This document shows, one piece after another, positions 34,450 to 43,413 of a DNA stretch of 64,000 nucleotides. The stretch spans positions 111,672 through 175,671 of the forward strand of contig CALJKV010000105.1 in assembly GCA_937974245.1 (NCBI GenBank), in the 5' to 3' direction. Source of the stretch: an uncultured Chloroflexota bacterium. GTDB taxonomy: Bacteria > Chloroflexota > Anaerolineae > Aggregatilineales > Phototrophicaceae. The first letter of the stretch is position 1; each line of letters begins with the position of its first letter. The translations under genes were made by a program, and so were the position numbers. The notes under the pieces were generated by a model. That model saw nothing but the letters and a program-made list of their open reading frames with translations, had not been told where the DNA came from and ran no database searches.

Positions 34450-35415
34450 ATGATAACAATGGGAAAATACCGGCATCTCAGCCGGGCTGCTACTGCCGGT
34501 GGTCATTTTGTGATTATTGCAATTGACCACCGCAGTATTCTGCTGGATAGTCTCAACCAGTATGCGCCTGTGCCATTTGATGATACCGCTTTCATGGATT
34601 TCAAACAGTTGGTTCTGAGCGCACTCACGCCTCATTCTTCAGCGGTGCTGGCCGACCCGGCCTATGGTATCGGGCGGGGAATTACGTCTGACGTCATCAG
34701 TGGCCGAACCGGCGTGCTCGCGCCGCTTGAGGAGACGACCTATGAAATCCATCCAAGCCTGAGTCGGATAGACTTTATTCCCGGCTGGTCGGTAAGAAAG
34801 ATCAAGCTGACAGGCGGGGATGGCGTCAAGCTGCTGCTGCCGTATCACCCCGATGCGCCCAATGCGGTTGAGAAACAGGCTCTTGTGCGCCAGGTGATGG
34901 CCGATTGTGAACTCTATGACATCCCGTTATTCCTGGAGCCGATTCCGCATGCCCTGGCGCCGGAAGCGACGCTCACCAACGCCGAACTCTTGCAAGTCAG
35001 TGTGAATAACGCGCGGACATTCAGCGCGATGGGCGTAGATGTTCTCAAACTGCCCTTCCCGGTAGATGCCAAACAGAGCCAGGATGAAGCGGAATGGCTC
35101 AAGGCATGCCAGGCTGTAGACGCAGCCTCTTCAGTCCCGTGGGCACTGTTGAGCGCGGGCGTGAATTACGAAACATTTCTGCGTCAGAGTAGAATTGCAT
35201 GTCAGGCTGGGGCGAGTGGGGTCATCGTTGGGCGGGCAGTCTGGGCAGAGGCGGTCCAATTGCAGGGCGACGCGCTGGTCGCATTCTTGACAGACGTCGC
35301 CGCCGAACGGATGCGCGAACTTGGTGAGGTGTGTGCGGCTGCCGCCACGTCCTGGCAGGAGCGCGTTACATCCCCTGGTGACGATGTAACCTGGTACACA
35401 CGTTACCAGTCATAA
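34450..35415 (+). CDS. LacD/YihT-type class I aldolase
   Basis: A 321-residue TIM-barrel class I aldolase of the tagatose-bisphosphate / sulfofructose-phosphate group. Family phrases are HFVIIAIDHR near the start, AVLADPAYGI, and the strand VRKIKLTGGDGVKLLLPYHPDA, in which the KLLLPYHP lysine is conserved; the Schiff-base lysine is probably the one in VDVLKLPFPV. LFLEPIPHA and GASGVIVGRAVW finish the barrel. LacD cleaves tagatose-1,6-bisphosphate, YihT cleaves 6-deoxy-6-sulfofructose-1-phosphate; sequence reading alone cannot separate them. It is translated just after the oxidoreductase. The PfkB kinase at 61609 is 26 kb away, so a linked kinase is not shown. Confidence 0.88.
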   Translation: MITMGKYRHLSRAATAGGHFVIIAIDHRSILLDSLNQYAPVPFDDTAFMDFKQLVLSALTPHSSAVLADPAYGIGRGITSDVISGRTGVLAPLEETTYEIHPSLSRIDFIPGWSVRKIKLTGGDGVKLLLPYHPDAPNAVEKQALVRQVMADCELYDIPLFLEPIPHALAPEATLTNAELLQVSVNNARTFSAMGVDVLKLPFPVDAKQSQDEAEWLKACQAVDAASSVPWALLSAGVNYETFLRQSRIACQAGASGVIVGRAVWAEAVQLQGDALVAFLTDVAAERMRELGEVCAAAATSWQERVTSPGDDVTWYTRYQS

Positions 35416-35480
35416 TGGCATTGAGGCGACTCTAGCGCCGTCCTTATTTCGTTCTTGCGGTGCGGCATGGTGTGCCAACT

Positions 35481-36677
35481 CTATTCATCTTCCGGGTCGG
35501 TTTCGCCCATCAGCGTCGCTAGTCTCGCCTTAAGCGGCCCGCGCTGACGATGCCAGACATCGTGGTTCAATTGACCGCTCTGGTGCAGCCGGTCTAACTC
35601 GGGAACTTGCTCCAGCAGCATATCTATCGCGTACTGCCTGGCAGGTTCCCCATGCGGCCTCCGTCCCCGGAAAAACAGCACCGAACCAACCACCGCGACT
35701 GCGCCGCCGATGAGAATCAGCAGAATTGGCAACACGGTATTCGAGCGGGTCGTCACGACCATATTCTCCGCCGCTGAAGATGCCGCGCCGCGCAATGTAT
35801 AGCGCAGCACATCACCGGGTGTGAGCGCCAGACTGCCACTGAATGTCTGATAGGTAATGCCAGTGCGGACTTCCGCCTCTCCTGAAGTGAGCTGTTCGGT
35901 GATGATTTCGAGAGTCGTCGGCCACACCAGCAGACGGACTTCACCGTCCAGCGGGTAGGTGATTTCCTGCTCGATAATCGCGCTGATATTATCGTAGGGG
36001 ATCAGATAAATCACGAAGAGACCGTGTCCATCGCCCGGCACCACCGGGACAGTATCCACCAGGGTCGTGCCGTCATCAGCCAGGACATAGCGTCCGGTTT
36101 CATCAAGCTGGACGACCTGCGCCCCCGGCGGCAGCTTGACCGCTACTGAGGCGAAGTGCCCTGTGGAAACTTCGGTGCTGCTGGTCAACAGACGGTCAGA
36201 ACCGTTCATGAAGGTGAAGGCTTGCCGCACTTCCATCGTGTCACCAACAATATTAACCTGCGTCACGACGCTGCTGATGCTGATAACCGATGGGTCTTCC
36301 GTCAGCTCATAGATCGTGAGCGGCAGCACCATATCCGGAGCAGCGGGGTCACCCGTTACGACTTCGCCGGAAAAGATGCGCTCCCGGTACTGCGCCGCGA
36401 CAGCATACTGGTTGGTGGCGCTCACCGGGACCCCAGTAAACAGGTAGCCGCCGTTCGCATCAACGGTCGTCTCGAAGGTCCGCGTATGCGCCCCGGTACT
36501 GACCAGCAGCCGCACCGCCAAATCCGGCGGGACTTCGCCCCGGGCTGTGCCGTTCGTCACCTGTCCGCGCACGCTACCGGTGACTTCCGGGGTACTGGCG
36601 GATTGAGCCGGGGGTGCAGCAGTCACCACCGCCACATTCACAGCCAGCACGAGAGCACACAGCATAATCCGCACCAT
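35481..36677 (-). CDS. Exported anchored protein with carboxypeptidase-regulatory-like domain
   Basis: A 398-residue protein with signal peptide (MLCALVLAVNVAVVTA), a carboxypeptidase regulatory-like beta domain (VRGQVTNGTARG, then GGYLFTGVPV) at about 30-110, a long beta-rich outer domain, one membrane segment near residue 315-338 (VLPILLILIGGAVAVVGSVLFF) and a cytosolic tail of about 60 residues (AIDMLLEQVPELDRLHQSGQL) like the CcmI/DUF-type helical tail seen near cytochrome maturation genes. No ccm genes are next to it. The ATG at 36677 gives a normal signal peptide; a GTG at 36746 would add 23 polar residues. Function unknown; perhaps a wall or envelope assembly factor. Confidence 0.75.
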   Translation of the reverse strand: MVRIMLCALVLAVNVAVVTAAPPAQSASTPEVTGSVRGQVTNGTARGEVPPDLAVRLLVSTGAHTRTFETTVDANGGYLFTGVPVSATNQYAVAAQYRERIFSGEVVTGDPAAPDMVLPLTIYELTEDPSVISISSVVTQVNIVGDTMEVRQAFTFMNGSDRLLTSSTEVSTGHFASVAVKLPPGAQVVQLDETGRYVLADDGTTLVDTVPVVPGDGHGLFVIYLIPYDNISAIIEQEITYPLDGEVRLLVWPTTLEIITEQLTSGEAEVRTGITYQTFSGSLALTPGDVLRYTLRGAASSAAENMVVTTRSNTVLPILLILIGGAVAVVGSVLFFRGRRPHGEPARQYAIDMLLEQVPELDRLHQSGQLNHDVWHRQRGPLKARLATLMGETDPEDE

Positions 36678-36984
36678 ATTCTGCCAGACATGATAGACAG
36701 TGAACTTACGCTCACTATCTGTATTGGCTGCTACCCTGTTTTTCACGATGTACCTGACCTTAAAGTGGACAATGATGGACTACTATATCAGCGGGGAAGG
36801 CGCTTGTCAGCCCATTTTCCGCGTTTCAATAGCAATGGTAATGAAGTACAGACGGATGACCACAGCCCAACAGGTTGAACAACCGTATCAATTCATCCTC
36901 TTGAGGACTCTTGACTGATGGTTTTTCAACTATCGAATCCGTATGTCCAAAACCACTCAGTTTTCCCTCAAGAGCGCATAATCT

Positions 36985-38211
36985 TCATCCCCGCAGCGGG
37001 ATGACCAACTGTTTGTGGAAGTCGGTCAACGCCACCAATGCCCCGCTGTCATCGATGTAAAATGCATCTTCCAGGCGAATGCCGAAGCCGCGCTCCGGGT
37101 AATATACGCCCGGTTCAATGGTCAGCACATTACCTACCTGGAACTGGTCGCGTTTTTGCAGGTGGCTGATGAGCGGGCGTTCATGGATATTCAGGCCGAA
37201 ACCATGCCCCAGGTCATGCACCAGCCCTTCCTGTGTTCCTGGCTTGCTGCGGATTGTCGCATGTCCCCGACTTTCCAGGAAGTCCAGCACAGCATCCTGC
37301 ATGGTATGAACCGGTTGTCCCGGTTCGGCATATGCGGAAACAGCAACCGTGAAGGCGCCTAGCACATCGTCATAGGCGGCCTGGACTTCCGGCGGAGCAT
37401 ATCCGATACACCAGGTACGGGTCGAGTCATGGTAATAACCGCCTGGCTGGCGCGGGAAGAGGTCAAAGACAATCGCCTGCCCCACTTTGAGCGGCGCTGT
37501 GTCATCGCCCCGGCTGTGCGGGATGCCGCCGTCGCGTCCCTGAGCGAAGATCATCCCGGTATCCTCCAGGTCACGATCAAGCAGCGCTCGGCGAACAAAC
37601 CGTTTGACCGTACCAATTGTCAGCGGTGTGCCGTCGGCACCGACCACAGTCTCCTGCTCGGCGCGATGCCCGGCGATGAAGTCCCAGGTCTCTGCCCAGA
37701 CAGCGTTCGTGGCCGCCGCGACTTTCTTGATTTGCGCCAGTTCAGACGGGTCTTTCGTGATATAGGCCTCGTCAAACAGTGTCGTACCCACCTCGCCCAC
37801 AAACGAATAGTCCGGCAGGAGAGCAGCCATCAAGCGTGGAAATTCGAGATAGGTGTTCAGGTCACCCGCGCCATACACCCCGATTATGCCAGACTGTATC
37901 GCGAAGCGCTGGATGCAGTTGCGCCATAATCCGGCCTCGGCACGTTCATTGACTCCGGCGGCCTCTTTCCGCAGATCATTCCAGCCCAGGTCGTAAATCG
38001 AATACGTCTCGATTCCAGCTTTGAGGGCATCATCCATCTCCATCGGGTTGATGACCAGCAGCACGGGGCGGCCTCGCTGCTTGATGGCAATACCGCGAGA
38101 GGCATGTACCCCTGTCAGGTAGTGCAAAACCGGATTGGTGTGTTCGGTACAGGGGATAAAGATGGCCTGCAAGTCGCGAGCGGCCATCAAATGATCGAGA
38201 TCAGCTTTCAT
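36985..38211 (-). CDS. M24 family Xaa-Pro aminopeptidase
   Basis: A 408-residue creatinase/prolidase-fold metallopeptidase. The N-terminal domain (LQAIFIPCTEHTNPVLHYLTGV) is followed by the pita-bread domain with all five metal ligands: Asp in IVFDLFPR, Asp in YHDSTRTW, His in LGHGFGLNIHE, Glu in TIEPGVYYP and Glu in IRLEDAFYI. Such enzymes remove the N-terminal residue before proline, or cut Xaa-Pro dipeptides. The ATG at 38211 is 6 bases after GGAG and is taken as start; TTG at 38223 and ATG at 38217 are upstream in frame. It stands alone and is divergent from the lipoprotein gene. Confidence 0.93.
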   Translation of the reverse strand: MKADLDHLMAARDLQAIFIPCTEHTNPVLHYLTGVHASRGIAIKQRGRPVLLVINPMEMDDALKAGIETYSIYDLGWNDLRKEAAGVNERAEAGLWRNCIQRFAIQSGIIGVYGAGDLNTYLEFPRLMAALLPDYSFVGEVGTTLFDEAYITKDPSELAQIKKVAAATNAVWAETWDFIAGHRAEQETVVGADGTPLTIGTVKRFVRRALLDRDLEDTGMIFAQGRDGGIPHSRGDDTAPLKVGQAIVFDLFPRQPGGYYHDSTRTWCIGYAPPEVQAAYDDVLGAFTVAVSAYAEPGQPVHTMQDAVLDFLESRGHATIRSKPGTQEGLVHDLGHGFGLNIHERPLISHLQKRDQFQVGNVLTIEPGVYYPERGFGIRLEDAFYIDDSGALVALTDFHKQLVIPLRG

Positions 38212-38332
38212 GGACATCTCCAATTTTATAACCTGCTATACGGTGATTATTGTAATGGGTTTAGCTGGAGTCTGCACACGAGATGCCACCCATTTTCTCA
38301 ACAACCTACAGGATTTATCGGCAGTTCTCGCC

Positions 38333-38338
38333 TATAAT
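38333..38338 (+). promoter_or_regulatory. -10 candidate (TATAAT) for the 38375 lipoprotein
   Basis: Consensus TATAAT 37 bases before the start codon at 38375. A weak -35 (TTTATC-like) lies 17-18 bases upstream. Confidence 0.5.
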
Positions 38339-38374
38339 CAGCGGGATGGAGTTGAGATAAGGGAGTCAAGGCGG

Positions 38375-39091
38375 ATGCGGATCACATGGGTGGGACTGCT
38401 GTTGGTCGCGGTGGCGGTGAGCGCCTGTTCAGGCCAGAGCAGCGGCGAACAAACACTGGTGGCGCAGCGCGACCGACTGGTTACACAGATGGCTTTTGTA
38501 TATCAAACCGCCACGATCAGCAGTGACCGGATGGCGATGACTGTCGAATACATTGAGACAGTCACAAATCGAGTTTCTGTCCAGGGGACGCGCCTGGCGC
38601 AAACGCTGGTCGCACGCGGCGGAAATATCAGCCCGATTCAGCCAGCCACCACCCCACATCCGGGTAGCCCGGCCACACCGCTGCCGCCATCCTCAACCGC
38701 CCCGGAGAACGCCACGCCCGCGCCATCTCTGCCACCAACCGAAGCACCCCAACCCGCGCTCTTCAACGTCGTTATCGCGGCAGGTGTGGGGGATAACGAC
38801 TGCGCTATCGGGCAGGTGACCACTTTTACCCCGGCGGCGGAGCGTATCTACGTCGTCGCAACTGTGACCAATGTCGTGCCGGGGACTGAGTTAGGGGCGC
38901 ACTGGTTCATGGAGGAACAGGAAGTCGCCTACCATACGTTTGTCCCGGATTTCCCGATCAACCAGGAGTGCATCTGGTTCTACATTGACCAGACCGACGC
39001 GCCTTTCACACCAGGGAATTGGAGCGTGCGACTGGAAATCAACGGTGCGCCCGCCGATGTCCCGGCAAGTTTCGCGATTTCTGAGGGCTAG
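38375..39091 (+). CDS. Lipoprotein with coiled-coil and Pro/Thr-rich spacer
   Basis: A 238-residue lipoprotein: signal with lipobox VSAC (Cys near 18), a polar helical stretch (LVAQRDRLVTQMAF ... RVSVQGTRLAQTLVA) that could form a coiled coil, a Pro/Ala/Thr-rich spacer at about 90-125, and a beta-rich domain to the end with WFMEEQEVAYHTFVPDFP and PGNWSVRLEINGAPA. The last domain looks Ig-like or like a ligand-binding jelly roll, with no named family. GGGAG lies about 10 bases before the ATG at 38375. It is convergent with the SDR gene, with only 7 bases between the two stop codons. Confidence 0.8.
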   Translation: MRITWVGLLLVAVAVSACSGQSSGEQTLVAQRDRLVTQMAFVYQTATISSDRMAMTVEYIETVTNRVSVQGTRLAQTLVARGGNISPIQPATTPHPGSPATPLPPSSTAPENATPAPSLPPTEAPQPALFNVVIAAGVGDNDCAIGQVTTFTPAAERIYVVATVTNVVPGTELGAHWFMEEQEVAYHTFVPDFPINQECIWFYIDQTDAPFTPGNWSVRLEINGAPADVPASFAISEG

Positions 39092-39098
39092 GACGCCC

Positions 39099-40094
39099 TT
39101 ACACCGACCTGCCGAAGTCAATTTCGGCCTGGCGGCGGCGGTAGCTGGCCGGTGGTGGCGGCGGAGACGCCACATAATGATTGACAATCGCTTCCAGATA
39201 CGCCCTCAGCGGCGTATACGCCATCCCCAGTTCGGTTTTGCTGCGTTTGTTGGTGAGTTCCGACATCCAGCGTTCACTGAATGGCGAGCAGTCCGGCAGG
39301 AAACCATTAGCTTCCAGGTCAAGCCGCTTGACGGTGACAATATCGGGCGTCACACCCAGGATGTCCCCCACAATTTGTAGGTATTCTGACAGCGAAATCG
39401 TTTCATCCTGCGAGATATTGTAGGCGCGGCCTTCGCCTGGCCCTTTCTGGATTGCCAGCATAATCGCCCGTACCACATCGTCACGGTAGATATGGCGCAG
39501 CGGGAAATCCGGCGTCTCCGGCACGAGAATTGGCCCGCCGTCTTGCAAGCGCAGGATATAGCCGTACAGCCGGTTGTAGTGATCGCGCTCACTACTGACC
39601 ATTGGCAACCGCAGCGCCGTATAGGGGAAATGCCGCGTCTCCCAGGCACGCGCCAGAGTATCCTCCACCCGACGCTTGCCCATCCCATAAAGCCACTCTT
39701 CATGGCCGAAGCTCGGCTTAGGCGGCGGCATCACCCGCCCAGCGTAATCGTCCTCATGAAACGGGCGTTCAATCCCCTCGCGCACCAGGTACACCTGCCC
39801 GCTGCTGATGAAAATATAGTGACCCACCCGGCCACCTAGCAGTTTGACGACTGTTTCCGCCTCATCGCCTTCAAAGAGCCAGTTATCCACCACGACATCA
39901 AAACTACGCCCCGCCAACGCCCCCTGAAGCTGGGTCGTGTCGGTACGATCTGCATGCAGCCGTTCAACGATCTGTGGCAAGGGGTCGGGCGTGCGCCCAC
40001 GGTTGAGCATCGTGACCGAATGCCCGGCTTCCAGCAGCGCAGGAATGAGTGTCAGACCAATATTACGCGTGCCACCAATTACGAGAATCTTCAT
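39099..40094 (-). CDS. NAD-dependent epimerase/dehydratase family protein
   Basis: A 331-residue extended SDR. It starts MKILVIGGTRNIGLTLIPALL with the GGTRNIG nucleotide loop, has RGRTPDPLP (the Arg that favours NADP or reflects an altered coenzyme site), FISSGQVY at the catalytic Ser strand, and WLYGMGKRRVEDTL with the YxxxK (Y-G-M-G-K). The overall form is of the CSP41/atypical SDR5 group, whose members include RNA-binding and reductase-like proteins; substrate unknown. AGGTGGA lies about 9 bases before the ATG at 40094, so the GTG at 40109 is not used. It is convergent with the lipoprotein gene. Confidence 0.88.
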   Translation of the reverse strand: MKILVIGGTRNIGLTLIPALLEAGHSVTMLNRGRTPDPLPQIVERLHADRTDTTQLQGALAGRSFDVVVDNWLFEGDEAETVVKLLGGRVGHYIFISSGQVYLVREGIERPFHEDDYAGRVMPPPKPSFGHEEWLYGMGKRRVEDTLARAWETRHFPYTALRLPMVSSERDHYNRLYGYILRLQDGGPILVPETPDFPLRHIYRDDVVRAIMLAIQKGPGEGRAYNISQDETISLSEYLQIVGDILGVTPDIVTVKRLDLEANGFLPDCSPFSERWMSELTNKRSKTELGMAYTPLRAYLEAIVNHYVASPPPPPASYRRRQAEIDFGRSV

Positions 40095-40292
40095 TCTTGA
40101 ACCATCCACCTATCGAATATTTTCTTTAAGAACCCTGCATAGTGCGAAGTTTCTCGCGGAGGTATACACCATTGTATCCCTACCTGAGTGGCAATAATGA
40201 GACTTTCAGACGGGTTCGGAACACCGCCACAATCGTAACGATTATTCATGCGGCGTCAACGGTGGAATGAGAACCTCGGAATCTGGATCGGA

Positions 40293-40322
40293 TTGAGTTC
40301 TGCTCCGATTCAGAGTATAGTG
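40293..40322 (+). promoter_or_regulatory. Promoter candidate for the bactofilin gene
   Basis: TTGAGT at 40293-40298, an 18-base spacer and TATAGT at 40317-40322, 45 bases before the start codon. Confidence 0.55.
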
Positions 40323-40366
40323 AAGGGAGTTGAAACACACCGTCTATTAAGACAAGCGAGGGGCTT

Positions 40367-40936
40367 ATGTCATTTTTTGGCAGTCGTCGCCAGGTAGAAC
40401 CGGATGCGCCGCGCAAGACCGAAGAAGTCCAACAGCCGCGCCCTACAGCAGTCCAACATCAAACGCCCGTTGGTTTCGAAACCGTCTTAGGGGCGAACAG
40501 CATTATGGAAGGCACGCTCAGGAGCAGCGCCAATGTCCGTTTGGATGGCACCTTCTCCGGCACACTGGAAATCACCGGCAATATCCTGGTCGGGGAAACC
40601 GCGAAAATCAACGCCGACATTAACGCCCGCAATATCTCGATTGCCGGGGCCGTGCGCGGCAATATCAGCGGAAAAAAAGTCCAGTTACTCCGTACCGGAC
40701 GTATCTGGGGTGATATTAGCGCCGGCGCTCTGACTACCGAAGAGGGTGCCTTTATTGACGGCAAAATCACAATGGTGAGTCAGGAAGCCATCGAACCGGA
40801 AACACCCACCGAGCCGCAAACTGATGTCGCATCGGAAGTGCCGGTTGCTGTAGAAGAACCTACCGACGAGGAGACCGCCGAACCCGTCGTCACGGAATAC
40901 AACGGTACAGATTCCCAGGACGATGATCTGACATAA
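40367..40936 (+). CDS. Bactofilin (polymer-forming cytoskeletal protein)
   Basis: A 189-residue bactofilin. The central part (about 38-140) is the right-handed beta-helix with short repeating turns: NSIMEGTLRSSANVRLDG, then TFSGTLEITGNILVGETAKI and NISIAGAVRGNISGK, and TGRIWGDISAGALTTEEGAFIDGKI. The tails are flexible, basic-to-polar at the N-terminus and Glu/Thr/Pro-rich at the C-terminus. Bactofilins polymerise without nucleotide into membrane-associated filaments that set cell shape or place cell wall enzymes. GAGGGGC lies 4-5 bases upstream of the ATG. No M23 peptidase gene is beside it, which is common for bactofilins elsewhere. Confidence 0.92.
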   Translation: MSFFGSRRQVEPDAPRKTEEVQQPRPTAVQHQTPVGFETVLGANSIMEGTLRSSANVRLDGTFSGTLEITGNILVGETAKINADINARNISIAGAVRGNISGKKVQLLRTGRIWGDISAGALTTEEGAFIDGKITMVSQEAIEPETPTEPQTDVASEVPVAVEEPTDEETAEPVVTEYNGTDSQDDDLT

Positions 40937-41213
40937 GCTCGTCAGTCGCGTATCAACGAAAAGATGACCACAAGAATGCTGAGGCCTGCGTTTTAGGTGT
41001 TACGCCGTTAACCAGTGGCAGAACATGAGGAGTCGTTTTCCGAAGTAAACCGCCACAAACTGTGTGATTCCTGGAGTTTCTGAACGCGAACCATACTTAC
41101 CTGCCGCCTAAAAGATCAAATTGCCTGTCGTTTAGCGGGCGGTGGGCTTGAATCCCATTGTCCCGGTGATTCCGCAACAGCCTTGTGGTGCCGACTAGAA
41201 GTAAAGGGGCATT

Positions 41214-42134
41214 ATGCGCCGTTTTATCATCTTGCTCATCAGTGTCACGTTAGTGACCAGTGTCTGTGTATCGCTGTTGTTCCCGACCACTAGTATCACC
41301 CGGCCAATCTTGATCGCGACGATTGTTTGGCTGATCGTCGTGGTGCTGGATCGGATGTTTGCCCTGTCCAAGCCGCATAATAAAATACGGATTCCCCGGT
41401 CTCAAGTCGCTGAAATCGAGCGCCTATATTTCCGTTCAATCCGTGAAATGCTCAACGAAGTTCCCAATACGGTGCAGGTCATCAACGACTTGCAGCGGAT
41501 TCTTTCGATTGATCCCTACTATAAGAATGCGCGCCACTACCTCAACCGCGCCGTTATCCTCCAGGCAGAAGAGGGAAATGCCCGTCTTGACAAAAAACTG
41601 CCCGCGCATAATCGTGCTGAGTTCATACACTTGCAGGAACAGTTGATTGACCCGGATGCTTCGGTGCGTAAAGCGGTGGTGATGGAGTTAATCAATTATG
41701 GCGAAGCCGCTATTGACCCGCTCATCGCACTCCTAATGGATGAAGATGGGGATGTGCGCGTTCATGCTGCTACGGCATTGGGATGGGTTGGCGGCAAAGA
41801 CGCGGTGCAGCCGCTACTGGTCGCACTGCACGATAGCAACCCGTATGTACGTCGTTATGCCGCCCGTGCGCTCTGCTGGGTAGTGGACAAAACCGCAGTC
41901 GAGGGTCTTGTAACCGCCCTTGAAGATGAGGATACCTACGTGCGGCGCTATGCTGCTCGCGCACTGGGATGGAGCCAGGATGAGCGGGCCGTCAGGCCGC
42001 TGCTTGAACTTCTGGGGAAAGATGAAAACATGATTGTGCGCGAGTATGTCGAAACCGCACTGGATGACCTGGACATCGGCCATAAGCACATCCGGCGTCC
42101 GGGCCGTGACAGAGATGAGCCTGAAGTCGCCTGA
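41214..42134 (+). CDS. Membrane-anchored HEAT-repeat protein
   Basis: A 306-residue protein with two N-terminal hydrophobic segments (about 3-20 and 28-45), a short helical part, and from about residue 140 to 285 HEAT/PBS-lyase-like repeats of 31 residues, e.g. DVRVHAATALGWVGGKDAVQPLL, PYVRRYAARALCWVVDKTAVEGL and TYVRRYAARALGWSQDERAVRPL. Such repeats form a solenoid that binds proteins. The protein would sit on the inner face of the membrane. AAGGGG lies about 5 bases before the ATG. The next gene starts 48 bases later on the same strand. No partner can be named. Confidence 0.85.
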   Translation: MRRFIILLISVTLVTSVCVSLLFPTTSITRPILIATIVWLIVVVLDRMFALSKPHNKIRIPRSQVAEIERLYFRSIREMLNEVPNTVQVINDLQRILSIDPYYKNARHYLNRAVILQAEEGNARLDKKLPAHNRAEFIHLQEQLIDPDASVRKAVVMELINYGEAAIDPLIALLMDEDGDVRVHAATALGWVGGKDAVQPLLVALHDSNPYVRRYAARALCWVVDKTAVEGLVTALEDEDTYVRRYAARALGWSQDERAVRPLLELLGKDENMIVREYVETALDDLDIGHKHIRRPGRDRDEPEVA

Positions 42135-42182
42135 ATCGCTAACATCAGTTGATGCTGTTATGAGAGCAAAGCCCACTACGCT

Positions 42183-42920
42183 ATGCAAGTTGTATTCGAT
42201 GTCGTAGATTTGCTGCAATTACACGAAATCTGGGGACGCCGCCCAATTATCACTGCCTTCGCCCGCCTGGAACGCCGCCCGCCGCAGGATACCTACAGCA
42301 GCGATTTCAGTGTAGACTGGCTGCTGCCACGTCTGGTGCATCTGCGCCAATCCGCCATCTGGCAAAACAACCGAAAGCACCGCGATGATGACCCCGCCCA
42401 GACACCGTTGGGGGATTTCCCGCAGGACTGCCTGCATATCCTCTACCCGGAAGCCAAGTCGCCCCGCCTGGCGCGGCAGGCGTTGTTCACCTCGGCCTAC
42501 AATCGGTTTATCGTCACCCGTTACCAGGGGACAGTCACGCAGACAACGCTGCTACTGCGAACACTAGCCCAGGTACGCCAGGGTGAATCGAGCCACTTCC
42601 TTGGGGCGGACGCGCTGCCGATCAGCGGTGGCGAAGACTGGATTCCGGCTGATCTGACCGACGATATTCGTTCACTGGACACCCGATACCAGTCTGACCA
42701 GCCGGGTACCCCGGCGGCTTATGTGATCGCCGACGATTTCTGGACGCTCCTTACCAAAGCGGATGATATAGTAGTGCAGACGGCGGTAGACCTGTTCTGT
42801 GCGGCGGCGGAATTGAGCTGCCGAGAAATGTGTACACAACAGTTGCAGGAGATGATTACAGTAGCCCGTACCTGGTATCGTTCACCCTCTGTGGTTGGGC
42901 TGTGCTATCAAGTAATGTAA
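42183..42920 (+). CDS. Hypothetical protein, 245 residues
   Basis: A soluble protein that I do not recognise. It has no signal peptide or membrane segment. The phrases DFSVDWLLPRLVHLRQSAIWQ, then RLARQALFTSAYNRFIV and a C-terminal part with CAAAELSCREM and DDFWTLLTKADDI suggest an alpha-rich fold. It lies 48 bases after the HEAT-repeat gene and 17 bases before the phosphatase gene, so it is probably part of a four-gene plus-strand unit up to 44205. No enzyme motif is seen. Confidence 0.65.
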   Translation: MQVVFDVVDLLQLHEIWGRRPIITAFARLERRPPQDTYSSDFSVDWLLPRLVHLRQSAIWQNNRKHRDDDPAQTPLGDFPQDCLHILYPEAKSPRLARQALFTSAYNRFIVTRYQGTVTQTTLLLRTLAQVRQGESSHFLGADALPISGGEDWIPADLTDDIRSLDTRYQSDQPGTPAAYVIADDFWTLLTKADDIVVQTAVDLFCAAAELSCREMCTQQLQEMITVARTWYRSPSVVGLCYQVM

Positions 42921-42937
42921 ACGAAAAAGGGATGTGT

Positions 42938-43411
42938 ATGGTTAAAGTATTGTTCGTCTGTCTGGGGAATATCTGTCGTTCTCCGATGGCGGAGGCCGTT
43001 TTTCAGAATATGGTCAACGAGGCCGGGTTAAGCGATCAGATATTCGTGGACTCTGCCGGGACGGGTGCCTGGTATGTGGGCGACTCGGCGCACCGGGGGA
43101 CACTAAGCGTGCTGAAACGGCACGCGATTCCTTATAACGGACGTGCGCGCCAGGTTGCCCACCGCGATTTAAGCGAGTTCGACTATATCCTGGCGATGGA
43201 CAAATCGAATCTTGCCAACTTGCGCCGCTACGCCGACACAAGCGCCGCCGAAATCCAACTTTTTCTAAGTTATGCCCACGCCGCCGGATCGGTAGCCGAA
43301 GATGAAGTGCCAGACCCGTACTATGATGGTCGTTTCGACTACGTGTATGACCTCGTGAGCAGAGGTAGTGCTGCGCTCCTCCAGCGTATCCGCCAACAGA
43401 ACGGGCTGTAA
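42938..43411 (+). CDS. Low molecular weight protein-tyrosine phosphatase
   Basis: A 157-residue cytosolic phosphatase. The P-loop is at the N-terminus: VCLGNICRSPMAE, with Cys8 as nucleophile and Arg14 of the CX5R motif. The general acid Asp is in DEVPDPYYDG, the usual DPxY motif. It removes phosphate from tyrosine in proteins, or in some bacteria from arginine. The ATG at 42938 has AAGGG 6-7 bases upstream; ATG at 42932 is also possible. The metallophosphoesterase gene begins 2 bases after its stop, so they are translationally coupled. In other bacteria such phosphatases control exopolysaccharide kinases, but no BY-kinase is near. Confidence 0.93.
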   Translation: MVKVLFVCLGNICRSPMAEAVFQNMVNEAGLSDQIFVDSAGTGAWYVGDSAHRGTLSVLKRHAIPYNGRARQVAHRDLSEFDYILAMDKSNLANLRRYADTSAAEIQLFLSYAHAAGSVAEDEVPDPYYDGRFDYVYDLVSRGSAALLQRIRQQNGL

Positions 43412-43413
43412 TC

